From contig OY969111.1 in the NCBI GenBank assembly GCA_963697975.1, forward strand, positions 806,001 through 870,000: 64,000 bases of DNA. The letters run 5' to 3'. The notes under the pieces are model-generated. The model was not told where the DNA came from and ran no database searches. It saw only the letters and a list, made by a program, of their open reading frames with translations. Source of the DNA: QHXM01 sp963697975 (GTDB lineage: Bacteria > Acidobacteriota > Blastocatellia > Pyrinomonadales > Pyrinomonadaceae). Below are positions 9,102 through 17,636 of the stretch, one piece after another. A program made the position numbers and the translations under genes. Position 1 is the stretch's first letter. The number at the start of each line of letters is the position of its first letter.

Positions 9102-10547
9102 ATGCTATTAAAAGGAATTCTCCCGAACCTTTTCACCATTCTCTTTGCGACACTCGTCGCGGCGCAGCAAACAGCGCCTCCGCAACTCCCCGACACGCAA
9201 GCCGGGCGGAGGGTCGCAGCCTATCTACAAGCATTCAACTCTGGCGACGACGAGAAGATGCGCGCGTTCTTCGCGGCTAACGTTTCCCCTGCCGCCCTTC
9301 AACAACGCCCACTGGAAGCACGACTGGGTGTCTATCGCAACATGCACGGGCGGCTGGGCGCGGTTAAGCTGCACCGTATTGTGAAGACAAGCGAAAACTC
9401 CATCACCGCTCTCTTCGCGACAGAGTTGGGAGATTGGGTTGAAATTAATTTTGACTTCGAGACCGAGTCGCCACATCGCTTCCTCTCGCTGCGCGTCGAG
9501 GAGGCAGAGCCGCCGGTGGGAGCGGAGAAAGCCCCGAACGAGAGCGCACCTGCCGCAAATCTAACCGAAGCGGCGGCGCTCACTTCGATCGAAAGTCTCG
9601 TCAACAAGGCGGTCTCAGACGATGAGTTCTCCGGCACAGTGCTGGTCGCACGCGGCGGCACGATAGTCTTCCAGAAGGCTTACGGACTGGCCAGCAGGGA
9701 ATACAATGTTCCCAACCGCCCCGACACGAAATTCAACGTCGGCTCAATCAACAAAACTTTCACGCAGGTCGCAATCGGCCAGTTGGTAGCACAGGGCAAG
9801 CTCTCCTATGACGACAAGCTCAGTAAAATCCTGCCCGACTATCCGAACCGCGAGGCGGCTGACAAAATCACTCTCAGACAACTCCTCTCGATGACTTCAG
9901 GAATCGGCGACATCTTTGGCCCGGAGTACGAGGCAACACCAAAGGACCGTCTCCGCAATATCAAAGATTTTATGCCGCTCTTCGTCTCCAAGCCGCTCCT
10001 GTTTGAGCCGGGCACAAGTCGCCGCTACTCAAACGGGGGCTATATTGTCCTCGGCGCTATCATCGAAAAGGTTTCGGGGCAGGATTATTACGACTACGTA
10101 CGCGAGCAAATATTCAAGCCTGCGGGGATGACGGATTCCGGCTGGTACGAAAAAGATCGCTTGCCTCCCAATACAGCCTCCGGCTACACGCGCGAGGGAG
10201 CGCAGGGCCAACGCAGGCCCAACATTTTCACTCTTCCCGCAAGGGGAAGTTCCGCGGGAGGCGGTTATTCGACGGCAGAGGATTTGTTGAAATTCACACG
10301 CGCGCTACAGACGGGAAAGCTCCGCATGGCTGACTTTGGACAGGCATCAAGGCCACCCGCGCAGGGCGAGGCGAAGGGCCTCGCCGGGGGTCTTGGCATC
10401 GCCGGTGGTTCGCCGGGCGTGAACGGCGTGCTGGAGGTAATCCCTGACAATGAGCATACAGTGGTTGTCCTCTCGAACTATGACCCACCAAGCGCCGAAA
10501 AGCTCTCAAGGCAGATTGTCAACCTGCTCCGGCAAGTGAAGAAGTAG
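9102..10547 (+). CDS. Secreted serine hydrolase, class C beta-lactamase-like
   Basis: The protein (481 residues) has a signal peptide ending near VAAQQ, an N-terminal alpha-beta domain resembling the DUF3887/SnoaL-type extensions of this group, and a C-terminal penicillin-binding/AmpC fold with SxxK (S215-I-N-K218) and Y-S-N (309-311). The third motif is not a clear HxG/KTG but probably lies around GLGIAGGSPG. Such proteins are usually periplasmic or exported esterases or peptidases rather than true beta-lactamases. GAGAGG lies before the ATG at 9102; an upstream in-frame ATG at 9057 would precede the signal peptide by 15 residues and lacks a binding site. Confidence 0.88.
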   Translation: MLLKGILPNLFTILFATLVAAQQTAPPQLPDTQAGRRVAAYLQAFNSGDDEKMRAFFAANVSPAALQQRPLEARLGVYRNMHGRLGAVKLHRIVKTSENSITALFATELGDWVEINFDFETESPHRFLSLRVEEAEPPVGAEKAPNESAPAANLTEAAALTSIESLVNKAVSDDEFSGTVLVARGGTIVFQKAYGLASREYNVPNRPDTKFNVGSINKTFTQVAIGQLVAQGKLSYDDKLSKILPDYPNREAADKITLRQLLSMTSGIGDIFGPEYEATPKDRLRNIKDFMPLFVSKPLLFEPGTSRRYSNGGYIVLGAIIEKVSGQDYYDYVREQIFKPAGMTDSGWYEKDRLPPNTASGYTREGAQGQRRPNIFTLPARGSSAGGGYSTAEDLLKFTRALQTGKLRMADFGQASRPPAQGEAKGLAGGLGIAGGSPGVNGVLEVIPDNEHTVVVLSNYDPPSAEKLSRQIVNLLRQVKK

Positions 10548-10577
10548 GCTCGCGCCATTTCCGCGAGCCTCAGTTGC

Positions 10578-11981
10578 TCAATCCAGTTCCACTTTATCTC
10601 CGTATTGCGGGACATCCACGCGCCAGCCGAAACGCTCCGCGATGTGGTCGCGCATGGCTTCAGCCGCTTCGGGTTCGCCGTGTGTGTTGAAGACGCGACG
10701 CGGCGCGGCGGGCATTCCTTCGAGCCAGCGCAGGACTTCTTTCCAGTCGGCGTGTGCCGAAAATCCTCCGATGCGCTCGATGTGGCAGCGCACGGGCACA
10801 AACTGTCCCATGACTTTCACTTCTCGCTGGCCGTCGAGAATCCGGCGACCTGTCGTCCCGGCGGCCTGATAGCCGACGAAGACGATGGTGGCGCGTTCGT
10901 CCGGCAGGAATCTACGCGCGTGATGAAGGACGCGCCCCCCGGTCATCATCCCCGACGCGCTGATGATAATGCGCGTTCCCTGCTCGTCGTTCAGACGCTT
11001 CGACTCCTCGCGTGAAGAGGCCGTCACCATCGAGTGCGTCCTGAGCGGATGACGCCTCTGGGCAAGCACGCTGGCGTAAGCCTCATCCTGCTCCTCCTTG
11101 CGATTGCTGTAGGCTTGGGTCGCAGCCGCCGCCATCGGCGAGTCAACGCGAACGGGCAGGATGGGAATGCGCTTTTCGTCTTCCAGTTCACGAATCAAGT
11201 AGATCAACTCCTGCGTGCGCCCGATGGCGAATGCCGGAATCAGCACCACCCCATTACGCTTCAGGGCATCGTTGATGATTCGCTCAAGCGCGTCTTTCGG
11301 TTTTTCCGGGTCGTGCAGACGGTCGCCGTAAGTTGATTCGACCAACAGATAATCGCACGCGGGCGGCGGCTCCGGGTCATGAATGATCGGTTGATCGTAA
11401 TGTCCCAAATCACCGGAGAAGAGCACGCGCCTTCCTTTACCGTCATCTCCCGCGCCGTCAATTTCGACGAGGACGAGGCTTGAGCCGAGAATGTGCCCGG
11501 CGATGCGGAATCCGGCGCGAATGCCGGGAGCGACTTCTAGCGGTTCACCCGTGTTCTCCAAAGGATGAATTAGCTGAATGGCGGCGCGCGCATCTTCTTC
11601 CGTGTAGAGCGGGAGAGCAGGTTTGTGCTTCGTCAGGTTGTGGCGATTTCGATAGTCAGCGTCTTCTTCCTGAAGGCGTGCGGCGTCTGGCAGCAATATC
11701 TTGAGCAGGTCAGCCGTGCCGCGCGAGCAGTAGACGGGATTCTTGAACCCCTGCGCGACGAGACGAGGCAGATAGCCCGTGTGGTCAATGTGCGCGTGTG
11801 TAATCAGCACGGCATCGAGCGAGGCAGGGTCGAACGGCGGGTCTTGCCAGTTGCGCTCGCGCAGTTCCTTCAAGCCCTGAAACAGGCCGCAATCAACCAG
11901 CACACGTCCCCGGTCGCCTTCAACCAAATACTTAGACCCCGTGACAGTTCCCACTCCACCCCAGAATTCAAGCGTCGCCAT
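10578..11981 (-). CDS. Metallo-beta-lactamase / beta-CASP RNA nuclease family protein
   Basis: The 467-residue protein has the metal-binding T-H-A-H-I-D-H motif (H62, H64, D66, H67), a later SGD motif, the beta-CASP region beginning STYGDR, and the C-terminal GFSAHAD motif. This is the domain order of bacterial and archaeal CPSF73-like ribonucleases (YSH1/RNase J relatives), so an RNA-processing hydrolase is expected. ATG at 11981 has GGAGGGG two to three bases upstream and matches the family start; the open frame extends upstream only through a heptamer repeat. Divergent from the M48 gene. Confidence 0.92.
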   Translation of the reverse strand: MATLEFWGGVGTVTGSKYLVEGDRGRVLVDCGLFQGLKELRERNWQDPPFDPASLDAVLITHAHIDHTGYLPRLVAQGFKNPVYCSRGTADLLKILLPDAARLQEEDADYRNRHNLTKHKPALPLYTEEDARAAIQLIHPLENTGEPLEVAPGIRAGFRIAGHILGSSLVLVEIDGAGDDGKGRRVLFSGDLGHYDQPIIHDPEPPPACDYLLVESTYGDRLHDPEKPKDALERIINDALKRNGVVLIPAFAIGRTQELIYLIRELEDEKRIPILPVRVDSPMAAAATQAYSNRKEEQDEAYASVLAQRRHPLRTHSMVTASSREESKRLNDEQGTRIIISASGMMTGGRVLHHARRFLPDERATIVFVGYQAAGTTGRRILDGQREVKVMGQFVPVRCHIERIGGFSAHADWKEVLRWLEGMPAAPRRVFNTHGEPEAAEAMRDHIAERFGWRVDVPQYGDKVELD

Positions 11982-12030
11982 AGCCCCTCCGACTGAATTG
12001 TTCTCAGGATTGCGAAACGATAATAGAAGG

Positions 12031-12113
12031 AAAGTCGTGAATCGTAAATCGTGAATCGTCAATGGAGGAAAGCAGTTTCTATTGACGATTCACGATTTAC
12101 GATTCACGACTTT
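12031..12113. repeat. Heptamer inverted repeat C (GTGAATC/GTAAATC type)
   Basis: A perfect 33-bp inverted repeat (12031-12063 with 12081-12113) of GTGAATC/GTAAATC units. The loop reads GGAGGAAAGCAGTTTCT. It lies between two divergent genes, so it cannot serve only as a terminator for either. Confidence 0.97.
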
Positions 12114-12221
12114 TAGCAAATCTGGTCCGAAGCGCGCGTCATGCGTTATGATTGCGCTGGGTTGCGGGTCAGGGGAGTTTTTCCGGCGGTTTGGAAATCA
12201 AGCTTGAAAAGGAAACAAAAC

Positions 12222-13121
12222 ATGGTTCAGCGTTCCAACGGCAGCGGCAGGCTAACGGCCTTCGCGTTCGCCCTTGCGCTCTTTGTCACTTCATTTTCGA
12301 CTGCGACGGCGCAGGAACAGCAGCGACCGAAGGCTGAGCCGCTGACTGTCGGCTCGGCCATTTCAAGTTTGTTGTCAGTTGGCGAGAGCACTCTGTCGGA
12401 AGTCTCCCGCATTGTGCAGTCCGACCCTTACTGGCAGTTTCGCGGCGCCAGTTACTCAAACGCCGGGTTGATGAGCGAGCAGGACGAAATGCGTTTGGGT
12501 AATCAACTCAGCGTTGAGATTGGGAAGAGATTCAAGATAGTCGCCGTTGGTCAGGAGCGCGTCAATCGTATCGGGCAGCGCGTGGTGCGAGCGAGCCTGC
12601 GCTCGAACATGACCTATCGCTTTCATGTCATCAGCGATAAAGAGATCAACGCCTTTTCTGGTCCGGGCGGACACATCTACGTCACGACCGCTTTGATTGA
12701 ACTTGCCAACGATGACGAGCTGGCCTCAGTGCTTTCGCACGAAGTCAGCCACGTCGTCGCGCGCCATAGCTTAAAGACTATCCGGCAATCGCAGGCGCTG
12801 CGCGGGCTGGCCGATCTCTTCGGCTCGGTGACAGGGATTGCGGGCAACACGGCTCAGGAATTCGGCACAGCCGCCGCAACCATCGCCGCCAGCGGACTGC
12901 TCGCCGTCCATAACCGCGAAGAGGAGCGCGAGGCAGATTTTCTTGGCCTGCGCGCACTCGCCAAAGCGGGCTTCAACCCGCAAGGCATGGTGACGATGTT
13001 CCAGAAGATTCAGAAGGTGGGCGAGAAGGATAGAAGCCTGCTCAACTCCATTTTCGCAGACCATCCAGACGTTGACGAACGCATCGAAAACACGCGCTAC
13101 GAAATCAACCGAATGAAGTAA
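12222..13121 (+). CDS. Exported M48-family metalloprotease
   Basis: A Sec signal peptide (to about ATAQEQ, residue 32) precedes an M48 peptidase domain with H173-E-V-S-H177 and the downstream EEREADFLGL carrying the third zinc ligand. At 299 residues it resembles the BepA/LoiP-like periplasmic proteases that survey outer-membrane protein assembly, but it lacks the TPR tail of BepA and the lipobox cysteine. ATG at 12222 is chosen because AAAAGGAAA lies upstream and the signal peptide starts there. Confidence 0.92.
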   Translation: MVQRSNGSGRLTAFAFALALFVTSFSTATAQEQQRPKAEPLTVGSAISSLLSVGESTLSEVSRIVQSDPYWQFRGASYSNAGLMSEQDEMRLGNQLSVEIGKRFKIVAVGQERVNRIGQRVVRASLRSNMTYRFHVISDKEINAFSGPGGHIYVTTALIELANDDELASVLSHEVSHVVARHSLKTIRQSQALRGLADLFGSVTGIAGNTAQEFGTAAATIAASGLLAVHNREEEREADFLGLRALAKAGFNPQGMVTMFQKIQKVGEKDRSLLNSIFADHPDVDERIENTRYEINRMK

Positions 13122-13130
13122 GCAAAAAGC

Positions 13131-13196
13131 CGTAACTCGTAAATCGTGAATCGTAAATAGAAGAACGCTTTTTCTATTCACGATTTACGAGTTACG
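13131..13196. repeat. Heptamer inverted repeat D (GTAAATC/GTGAATC type)
   Basis: Left arm 13131-13162 (32 nt) and right arm 13172-13196 (25 nt) match exactly apart from one whole heptamer missing from the right arm. The loop is GAACGCTTTTT. It lies between convergent genes; the MauE/DoxX-type gene ends inside it. Confidence 0.95.
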
Positions 13197-13736
13197 ATTT
13201 ATGAGTTCCTGCCTTTTCAGTCGTGGGATACCGAAAATTACGAGCGCGGCGGGAATCAACAGGAGCAGATTGCGTAGAGCCGTCGTGACGCCGAGTTGAC
13301 TTCCGATGATGCCGCCGAAGCAACCGCATTCGAGTCCTTCAGCGTTCCCCAACCCATAACGATAATAGAGCGCGTATCCGGCGAAACCCATGAGCATCGC
13401 CGCCGACCAGATACCGCCGATGCGCGCCGTTCGCGGCCAGAGCAGTAGAACGGCGGCGATAATCTCTGCGGCGATGATGGCAATCGCAACCGGCATGGCC
13501 CAACTATCGCCGACCAGCGATGGCATATTCGTGAAGAAGCTCTCAGCCGGGTCGTTCCGCATGTAAATCTTCGCGCCCGCCGCAAAGAGCCACAACGCGG
13601 CGAGAGCAAAGCGGCTGAGGTGAACGAGCCAGAAGAAAAGGGATGAAGAAGAGATAGGTCGCTGTGATGCAGCCTGATTCCTCGCCGCATCTACGATAGC
13701 TTGCATCTCAACGCCAGCGCTCGTTTCATCCCTCAT
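13185..13736 (-). CDS. MauE/DoxX-like integral membrane protein
   Basis: The protein (up to 183 residues) has four predicted transmembrane helices and the E-C-G-C-F-G motif typical of MauE-type DoxX proteins. These work in electron transfer to disulfide-forming or maturation enzymes. Both ends are shaped by heptamer repeats: the in-frame ATG at 13736 lies in a GGGATGA array, and the C-terminal ELINRNS plus the TAA stop are encoded by repeat D. The family part begins near residue 33, so an internal start such as ATG at 13706 is possible. Confidence 0.8.
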   Translation of the reverse strand: MRDETSAGVEMQAIVDAARNQAASQRPISSSSLFFWLVHLSRFALAALWLFAAGAKIYMRNDPAESFFTNMPSLVGDSWAMPVAIAIIAAEIIAAVLLLWPRTARIGGIWSAAMLMGFAGYALYYRYGLGNAEGLECGCFGGIIGSQLGVTTALRNLLLLIPAALVIFGIPRLKRQELINRNS

Positions 13737-13760
13737 CCTTCATCCCTCATCTTGCTTTTA
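13636..13760. repeat. Heptamer repeat E (GGGATGA type), asymmetric
   Basis: The right array (13726-13751) has four complementary units of GGGATGA and ends CTTGCTTTTA at the sucC stop. The only partner found is a short GGGATGAAG at 13640-13649 inside the membrane-protein gene, giving a 9-bp stem with a long loop. It looks like a decayed or split member of the family. Confidence 0.6.
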
Positions 13761-14918
13761 CCCTGCCAGTGCGACAACCTTTTCCGCAGCATCTTTCATC
13801 CCGTTCGCCACCGTGAAGTTCAGCCCGGAGTCGCGGATGACGCGCTGGCCTTCTTCGACGTTTGTCCCTTCGAGACGCACGACGACCGGAACTTTGATGC
13901 CGAGATTATTCGCCGCTCCGACCACGCCGCGCGCCACCATGTCGCAGCGCACGATGCCGCCGAAGATGTTAATCAGCACGGCGCGCACATGCTCATCTCC
14001 GAGCAGGATTTTGAAAGCGGCTTCAACGCGCTCCTGCGATGCTCCGCCGCCGACATCCAGAAAGTTTGCAGGCTCGCCCCCGGCGAGTTTGATGATGTCC
14101 ATCGTCGCCATCGCCAGCCCCGCGCCGTTAACCATGCAGGCAATGTTGCCGTCGAGCTTGATGTAGTTCAAATCAAACTTCGAGGCTTCAATCTCCAAAG
14201 GCTCTTCTTCGTTGAGGTCGCGCAAATCCAAAAATTCTTTATGACGATAAAGCGCGTTGTCGTCGAAATTCACTTTCGCGTCGAGCGCGATTAAACGCTT
14301 ATCCTTCGTCAACAGGAAAGGATTGATCTCAAGCAGGGACGCATCCATCTGCTCGTAAGCCGTGTAGAGCGATTGCATGAACTTGGCCGCCTGATTGACT
14401 AAATCAGATGGAAGGCCGAGCGCGAAGGCGAGCTTTCGTGCCTGAAAGGAGCGAAAGCCCACAGCCGGATCAATCGTCTCTTTGAAAATCTGTTCCGGCG
14501 TGTTGGCCGCGACCTCTTCGATGTCCATACCGCCCGCAGCCGACGCCATGAAGACAGGTCTGCCGGTCGTTCTGTCCAGCACAATGCCCAGATAAAACTC
14601 CTTATCAATCGGCAAGCCCTCTTCGATGAGCAGCACGCGAACTTCCCTGCCTTCCGGCCCGGTCTGATGCGTGACGAGCTTCATGCCGAGAATTTGGCTG
14701 GCAACTTCGCGCGCTTCGTCGGCGGATTTCGCCAGCTTGACGCCGCCGCCCTTGCCGCGTCCCCCTGCGTGAATCTGCGCCTTGACGACGACCACATCCG
14801 TGCCCAGTTCCTTCGCCGCCTGGTAAGCCTCTTCGGGCGAACGCGCGACGATCCCGCGCGGCACGGGAACGCCATACTTCTTCAACAGCTCTTTGCCCTG
14901 ATACTCATGAATCTTCAT
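13758..14918 (-). CDS. sucC: Succinate-CoA ligase [ADP-forming] subunit beta
   Basis: SucC supplies the nucleotide-binding ATP-grasp domain (N-terminal 235 residues, MKIHEYQGKELLKKYGVPVP, HAGGRGKGGGVKLA) and the C-terminal CoA-ligase domain (NGAGLAMATMDIIKLAGG, GGGA, INIFGGIVRCD) of succinyl-CoA synthetase. The length of 386 residues is normal. It lacks an adjacent sucD, which lies about 6 kb further along the same strand. The stop TAA is followed directly by repeat E. Confidence 0.97.
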   Translation of the reverse strand: MKIHEYQGKELLKKYGVPVPRGIVARSPEEAYQAAKELGTDVVVVKAQIHAGGRGKGGGVKLAKSADEAREVASQILGMKLVTHQTGPEGREVRVLLIEEGLPIDKEFYLGIVLDRTTGRPVFMASAAGGMDIEEVAANTPEQIFKETIDPAVGFRSFQARKLAFALGLPSDLVNQAAKFMQSLYTAYEQMDASLLEINPFLLTKDKRLIALDAKVNFDDNALYRHKEFLDLRDLNEEEPLEIEASKFDLNYIKLDGNIACMVNGAGLAMATMDIIKLAGGEPANFLDVGGGASQERVEAAFKILLGDEHVRAVLINIFGGIVRCDMVARGVVGAANNLGIKVPVVVRLEGTNVEEGQRVIRDSGLNFTVANGMKDAAEKVVALAG

Positions 14919-15126
14919 CCGGTTTTGGTTCCTCGCTCGTTCGATGAATTATTTGAAAAATTGTGGTGGCATGGAGTGTAGCCCCAGCCCAACGCCTGCT
15001 GCAAGCCGTCGCCCGATTACCATTGCTCGAAAAAAGCAAACGCGATAACTTGGCCGACGCAAATCCGCTTTGAGAGTAGCCCATCACCCGTTCTTTTGAC
15101 ACCGAAATTAAGGAGACGATTTTAGA

Positions 15127-15546
15127 ATGAGCGAAGTCACAGTCACATCCATCATGAAGTTGCAGAACGAAGTCCGCTATGGCGAGAACCAGACCCTGAT
15201 AATTGATGAGCCGAAAGATGCGGGAGGCGACGGAGCAGGCCCAGACCCTTACACGTTGCTGCTGGCCGCGCTCGGCGGCTGCATCTCGATGACCGTGACA
15301 TTGTACGCGCGGCGCAAGGCTTGGCCGCTTGAGCGCGTCACCGTGCGCCTACGTCAGGGAAGAATCCACGCCAAAGACTGCACCGAGTGTGCAGAGAGCA
15401 CGGAAGGCTTCGTTCACCGCATCGAACGCTCCGTCACCGTTGAAGGAGACTTAACCGACGAGCAACGCACACGCCTCCAGGAAATCGCGCACAAGTGCCC
15501 GGTTCATAAAACGCTCACGTCGAAGATTGTCGTCGCCGAAATGTAG
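15127..15546 (+). CDS. OsmC/Ohr-family peroxiredoxin-like protein
   Basis: This 139-residue protein has the two cysteines of the OsmC fold, in LGGCISMT and HKCPVHKTL. They reduce organic hydroperoxides in characterised members. The shorter length and the extra CTECAES stretch fit the YhfA/OsmC-like subgroup. GGAG lies 11 bases before the ATG. Its TAG stop is part of the following 114-bp palindromic element. Confidence 0.9.
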   Translation: MSEVTVTSIMKLQNEVRYGENQTLIIDEPKDAGGDGAGPDPYTLLLAALGGCISMTVTLYARRKAWPLERVTVRLRQGRIHAKDCTECAESTEGFVHRIERSVTVEGDLTDEQRTRLQEIAHKCPVHKTLTSKIVVAEM

Positions 15547-15655
15547 GACAGGCATTCCTGCCTGTCGGAGCGTGCTTAAGCCACGCTCATCAATATTTGC
15601 TAACCAGTATTCGCGCTCTCCGCGCTCAATGACAGGCAGGAATGCCTGTCCTACA
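15542..15655. mobile_element. 114-bp palindromic MITE-like element, copy 1
   Basis: The ends are long inverted repeats (TGTAGGACAGGCATTCCTGC and its complement). Copy 2 at 27588-27701 has the same length; the first 41 bases are identical, the terminal parts near identical, and the central 20 or so bases differ. It holds no gene. The OsmC stop codon lies within its left end. Confidence 0.85.
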
Positions 15656-15745
15656 TGGCAGCGTTTAGCGACTCCTGAAAGAAGAAAGGCTTTCAGCTTG
15701 CGCGGCTGAAAGCCTTTCTCATGTTCGGGACTACGAGATTAGAAA

Positions 15746-15819
15746 TCGGCGTGAGAGGATTCGAACCTCCGACCCCCTGAACCCCATTCAGGTGCGCTAC
15801 CAGGCTGCGCTACACGCCG
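15746..15819 (-). tRNA. tRNA-Pro (anticodon GGG)
   Basis: A 74-nt cloverleaf: acceptor CGGCGTG/CACGCCG with A discriminator, D-arm GCGC...GCGC, anticodon stem CCTGA/TCAGG with loop ATGGGGT giving anticodon GGG, and T-arm GGAGG-TTCGAAT-CCTCT. No CCA is encoded. No integrase or attachment duplication is seen next to it. Confidence 0.97.
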
Positions 15820-15907
15820 TCAAAGTTTTTCTAGTATCTCTGGAAACGGTTTTTTGTCAAATGCAGGAGATGCGCTGGCTGTAGTTTTCAGCGGAGACAG
15901 AGGATGG

Positions 15908-16420
15908 TTACTTTCGGCGCGCGTTGAGGTCGGCTTCGCCCGCATCAAGCGTGGTGAGCAGGTCGCGTAACTGCTCGGCGAGACGACGCACGGCGTGTCG
16001 CTGGTCGCCCGTCATCGAAACGTTCTCGCCCGGTGTTGAAGAGCTTTCATAGATGGGGCGCGATTCGAGGGGCGGTGGCACGGCGCTTTGGAGAGTGGGT
16101 TGCGCTTGATTAGCTTGCGCGCTCGCGTCCGGCGTCGGGACGACTTTGAGCTTGCTTGCGCCGCGAAGTTCGGTTGCCAGTTTCTTCTTCGCCCCGGCAA
16201 TCGTGTATTGATCTTCGTAGAGCAATTCCTTGATCCGCAGAGCCATCTCTACATCGCGCTTACGATAAGTGCGCTGCCCGGCGCGGTTTTTCTGCGGGGC
16301 GAGCATCGGAAATTCCGACTCCCAGTAGCGCAGGACATGCGCCTGCACGCCCGTCAAATCACAGACTTCGCCTATTTTGAAGAAAAGTTTTTCGGGAATA
16401 GCGACGGCTGCGCGGTTCAT
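15908..16420 (-). CDS. MerR-family transcriptional regulator
   Basis: The 170-residue protein has an N-terminal winged helix of the MerR type (FFKIGEVCDLTGVQAHVLRYWESEFPML, then NRAGQRTYRKRDVEMALRIKELLY), followed by a variable linker and a short C-terminal helix (LAEQLRDLLTTLDA). No metal-binding cysteines follow, so the effector is unknown; this resembles the small MerR proteins often found beside IHF genes. ATG at 16420 is chosen because the conserved domain starts soon after; the upstream open frame is arginine-rich and unlike protein. Confidence 0.88.
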   Translation of the reverse strand: MNRAAVAIPEKLFFKIGEVCDLTGVQAHVLRYWESEFPMLAPQKNRAGQRTYRKRDVEMALRIKELLYEDQYTIAGAKKKLATELRGASKLKVVPTPDASAQANQAQPTLQSAVPPPLESRPIYESSSTPGENVSMTGDQRHAVRRLAEQLRDLLTTLDAGEADLNARRK

Positions 16421-16664
16421 GGTTCGGGAGACCCTTCTGGAAACGTGCCTGTTTTTGCTGGCAATGTAAGAGAAACTGACGGATGCTCGCCTTATGGATG
16501 AGCGAGCTTTCTTCCTCACGCTGCCGCCCATGTTACTCGTGCCCCGAAAGCGTGTCAATACTTTTCCACAGGAACTTAACTTGACGGGAAATCAGCAATT
16601 GCTTCTCTCTGCTTGAGGTTATACGTCAAAGGTCGGCGAAACGACCAAGATGTGGGCAAACGGG

Positions 16665-17618
16665 TTATCCCGGCACAATCCTGATGAGGCGGCTGATCGG
16701 ATCAAAGCTGAGACGAAACGGGCGCAACGCATCACGACCGAGCAGGATGGGCGAGCCTGACTTGGGAGATGACAGTAAATCCGTTGGAATTCCACGTAGA
16801 ACCATCTCACCGAGACGAACAGTTGTGGGAGAAATCCTGTGCGCCGGAATGCTCCCGCCCGCGAGGTCTCTCACGTCGCCGCGCGGCCTTCCCCTGCCGG
16901 GAATGATGCCGAGCGAGCGGGCTGCGTCTTCCGTCAAGGCCAATCCAAAGCCTGACCCCGTGTCTAGCAAAGCGCGTCTTCCGCCTTCGAGCATGACAAA
17001 CGGGCGGCGGCTCTGGCCGTCCGTCAGCCACGAGACAATCGTCCCGTCCGGCGGAAGATTTGACCCGCGACGAAGCGGTGTCAGGTGCGGGTCAAAGGCC
17101 GTCAACTCGCCCCGCACCATGTCTATCTCAAAGCCGAGCGACCCGTAACCCTCCACAGGATCGAGTACGCCGTCAATGCCGGGCGCGAGTCTCTCCGTGA
17201 CGAGGACTAGCCCGCGTGATGGAAGAAGATTCTGTGAATCGCCCAGGGCGAGGCGGCGGATAGTTGCCTCGTAGCCCGGAACAGTGCCCGCTCCGCTGAG
17301 GCCGCCGATCATCAGGGGTCGCCTGCCGCTCAACGCGACGCGCGCCTCGTCTGCCACGCGCCTTGAAACAAGCATCGCCCCGGCTCCCGTATCAACGGCA
17401 AAGGTGTAAGGGCCAGCGCCGTTGATCCACGCACTGACCAACAGCCCGCGCCCCGTCTCTTCGCGGAAGCGCACCGTGCGCGGAAGTTCAGCCGCCACCG
17501 GCTGCACAGACAAATGGGCAGTTCCACTTAGTGGAACTGCCCAGATGTTTGTTGCCGGGATGAGAAGTGAAGCCGAAGAAGCGCACAGGAGCGCAAATTT
17601 CCTCAAGCTGTATCGCAT
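16665..17618 (-). CDS. Exported retropepsin-like aspartyl protease with two DTG motifs
   Basis: After a signal peptide (about residues 1-27) come two retropepsin half-domains with FAVDTGAGAMLVS and LLDTGSGFGLAL, each giving one catalytic aspartate. A tandem single chain could form an active pseudo-dimer like pepsin. Similar proteins are frequent in Acidobacteriota; substrates are not known. It is followed on the opposite side by a separate minus-strand gene at 17637. A 13-bp perfect palindrome sits over codons just after the signal peptide. Confidence 0.85.
   Translation of the reverse strand: MRYSLRKFALLCASSASLLIPATNIWAVPLSGTAHLSVQPVAAELPRTVRFREETGRGLLVSAWINGAGPYTFAVDTGAGAMLVSRRVADEARVALSGRRPLMIGGLSGAGTVPGYEATIRRLALGDSQNLLPSRGLVLVTERLAPGIDGVLDPVEGYGSLGFEIDMVRGELTAFDPHLTPLRRGSNLPPDGTIVSWLTDGQSRRPFVMLEGGRRALLDTGSGFGLALTEDAARSLGIIPGRGRPRGDVRDLAGGSIPAHRISPTTVRLGEMVLRGIPTDLLSSPKSGSPILLGRDALRPFRLSFDPISRLIRIVPG
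17515..17543. repeat. 13-bp perfect palindrome inside the retropepsin gene
   Basis: TGGGCAGTTCCAC (17515-17527), loop TTA, then its exact complement (17531-17543). It covers the codons for WAVPLSGTAH at the signal-peptide junction. Confidence 0.85.
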
Positions 17619-17636
17619 CGCGTTGACCCGTTGCGA

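Noticed and set aside
9102..10547. A true beta-lactamase resistance gene
   Set aside because: SxxK and YxN are present, but the third motif is not clear, and the N-terminal extra domain fits general exported serine hydrolases.
11982..12062. N-terminal extension of the beta-CASP nuclease
   Set aside because: The extra 27 residues are encoded by heptamer repeat C, and a strong SD sequence precedes the internal ATG at 11981.
15746..15819. tRNA-Pro as an integration site for an island
   Set aside because: No integrase gene and no duplicated tRNA 3' end were found nearby; the adjacent 114-bp repeat is unrelated to the tRNA sequence.
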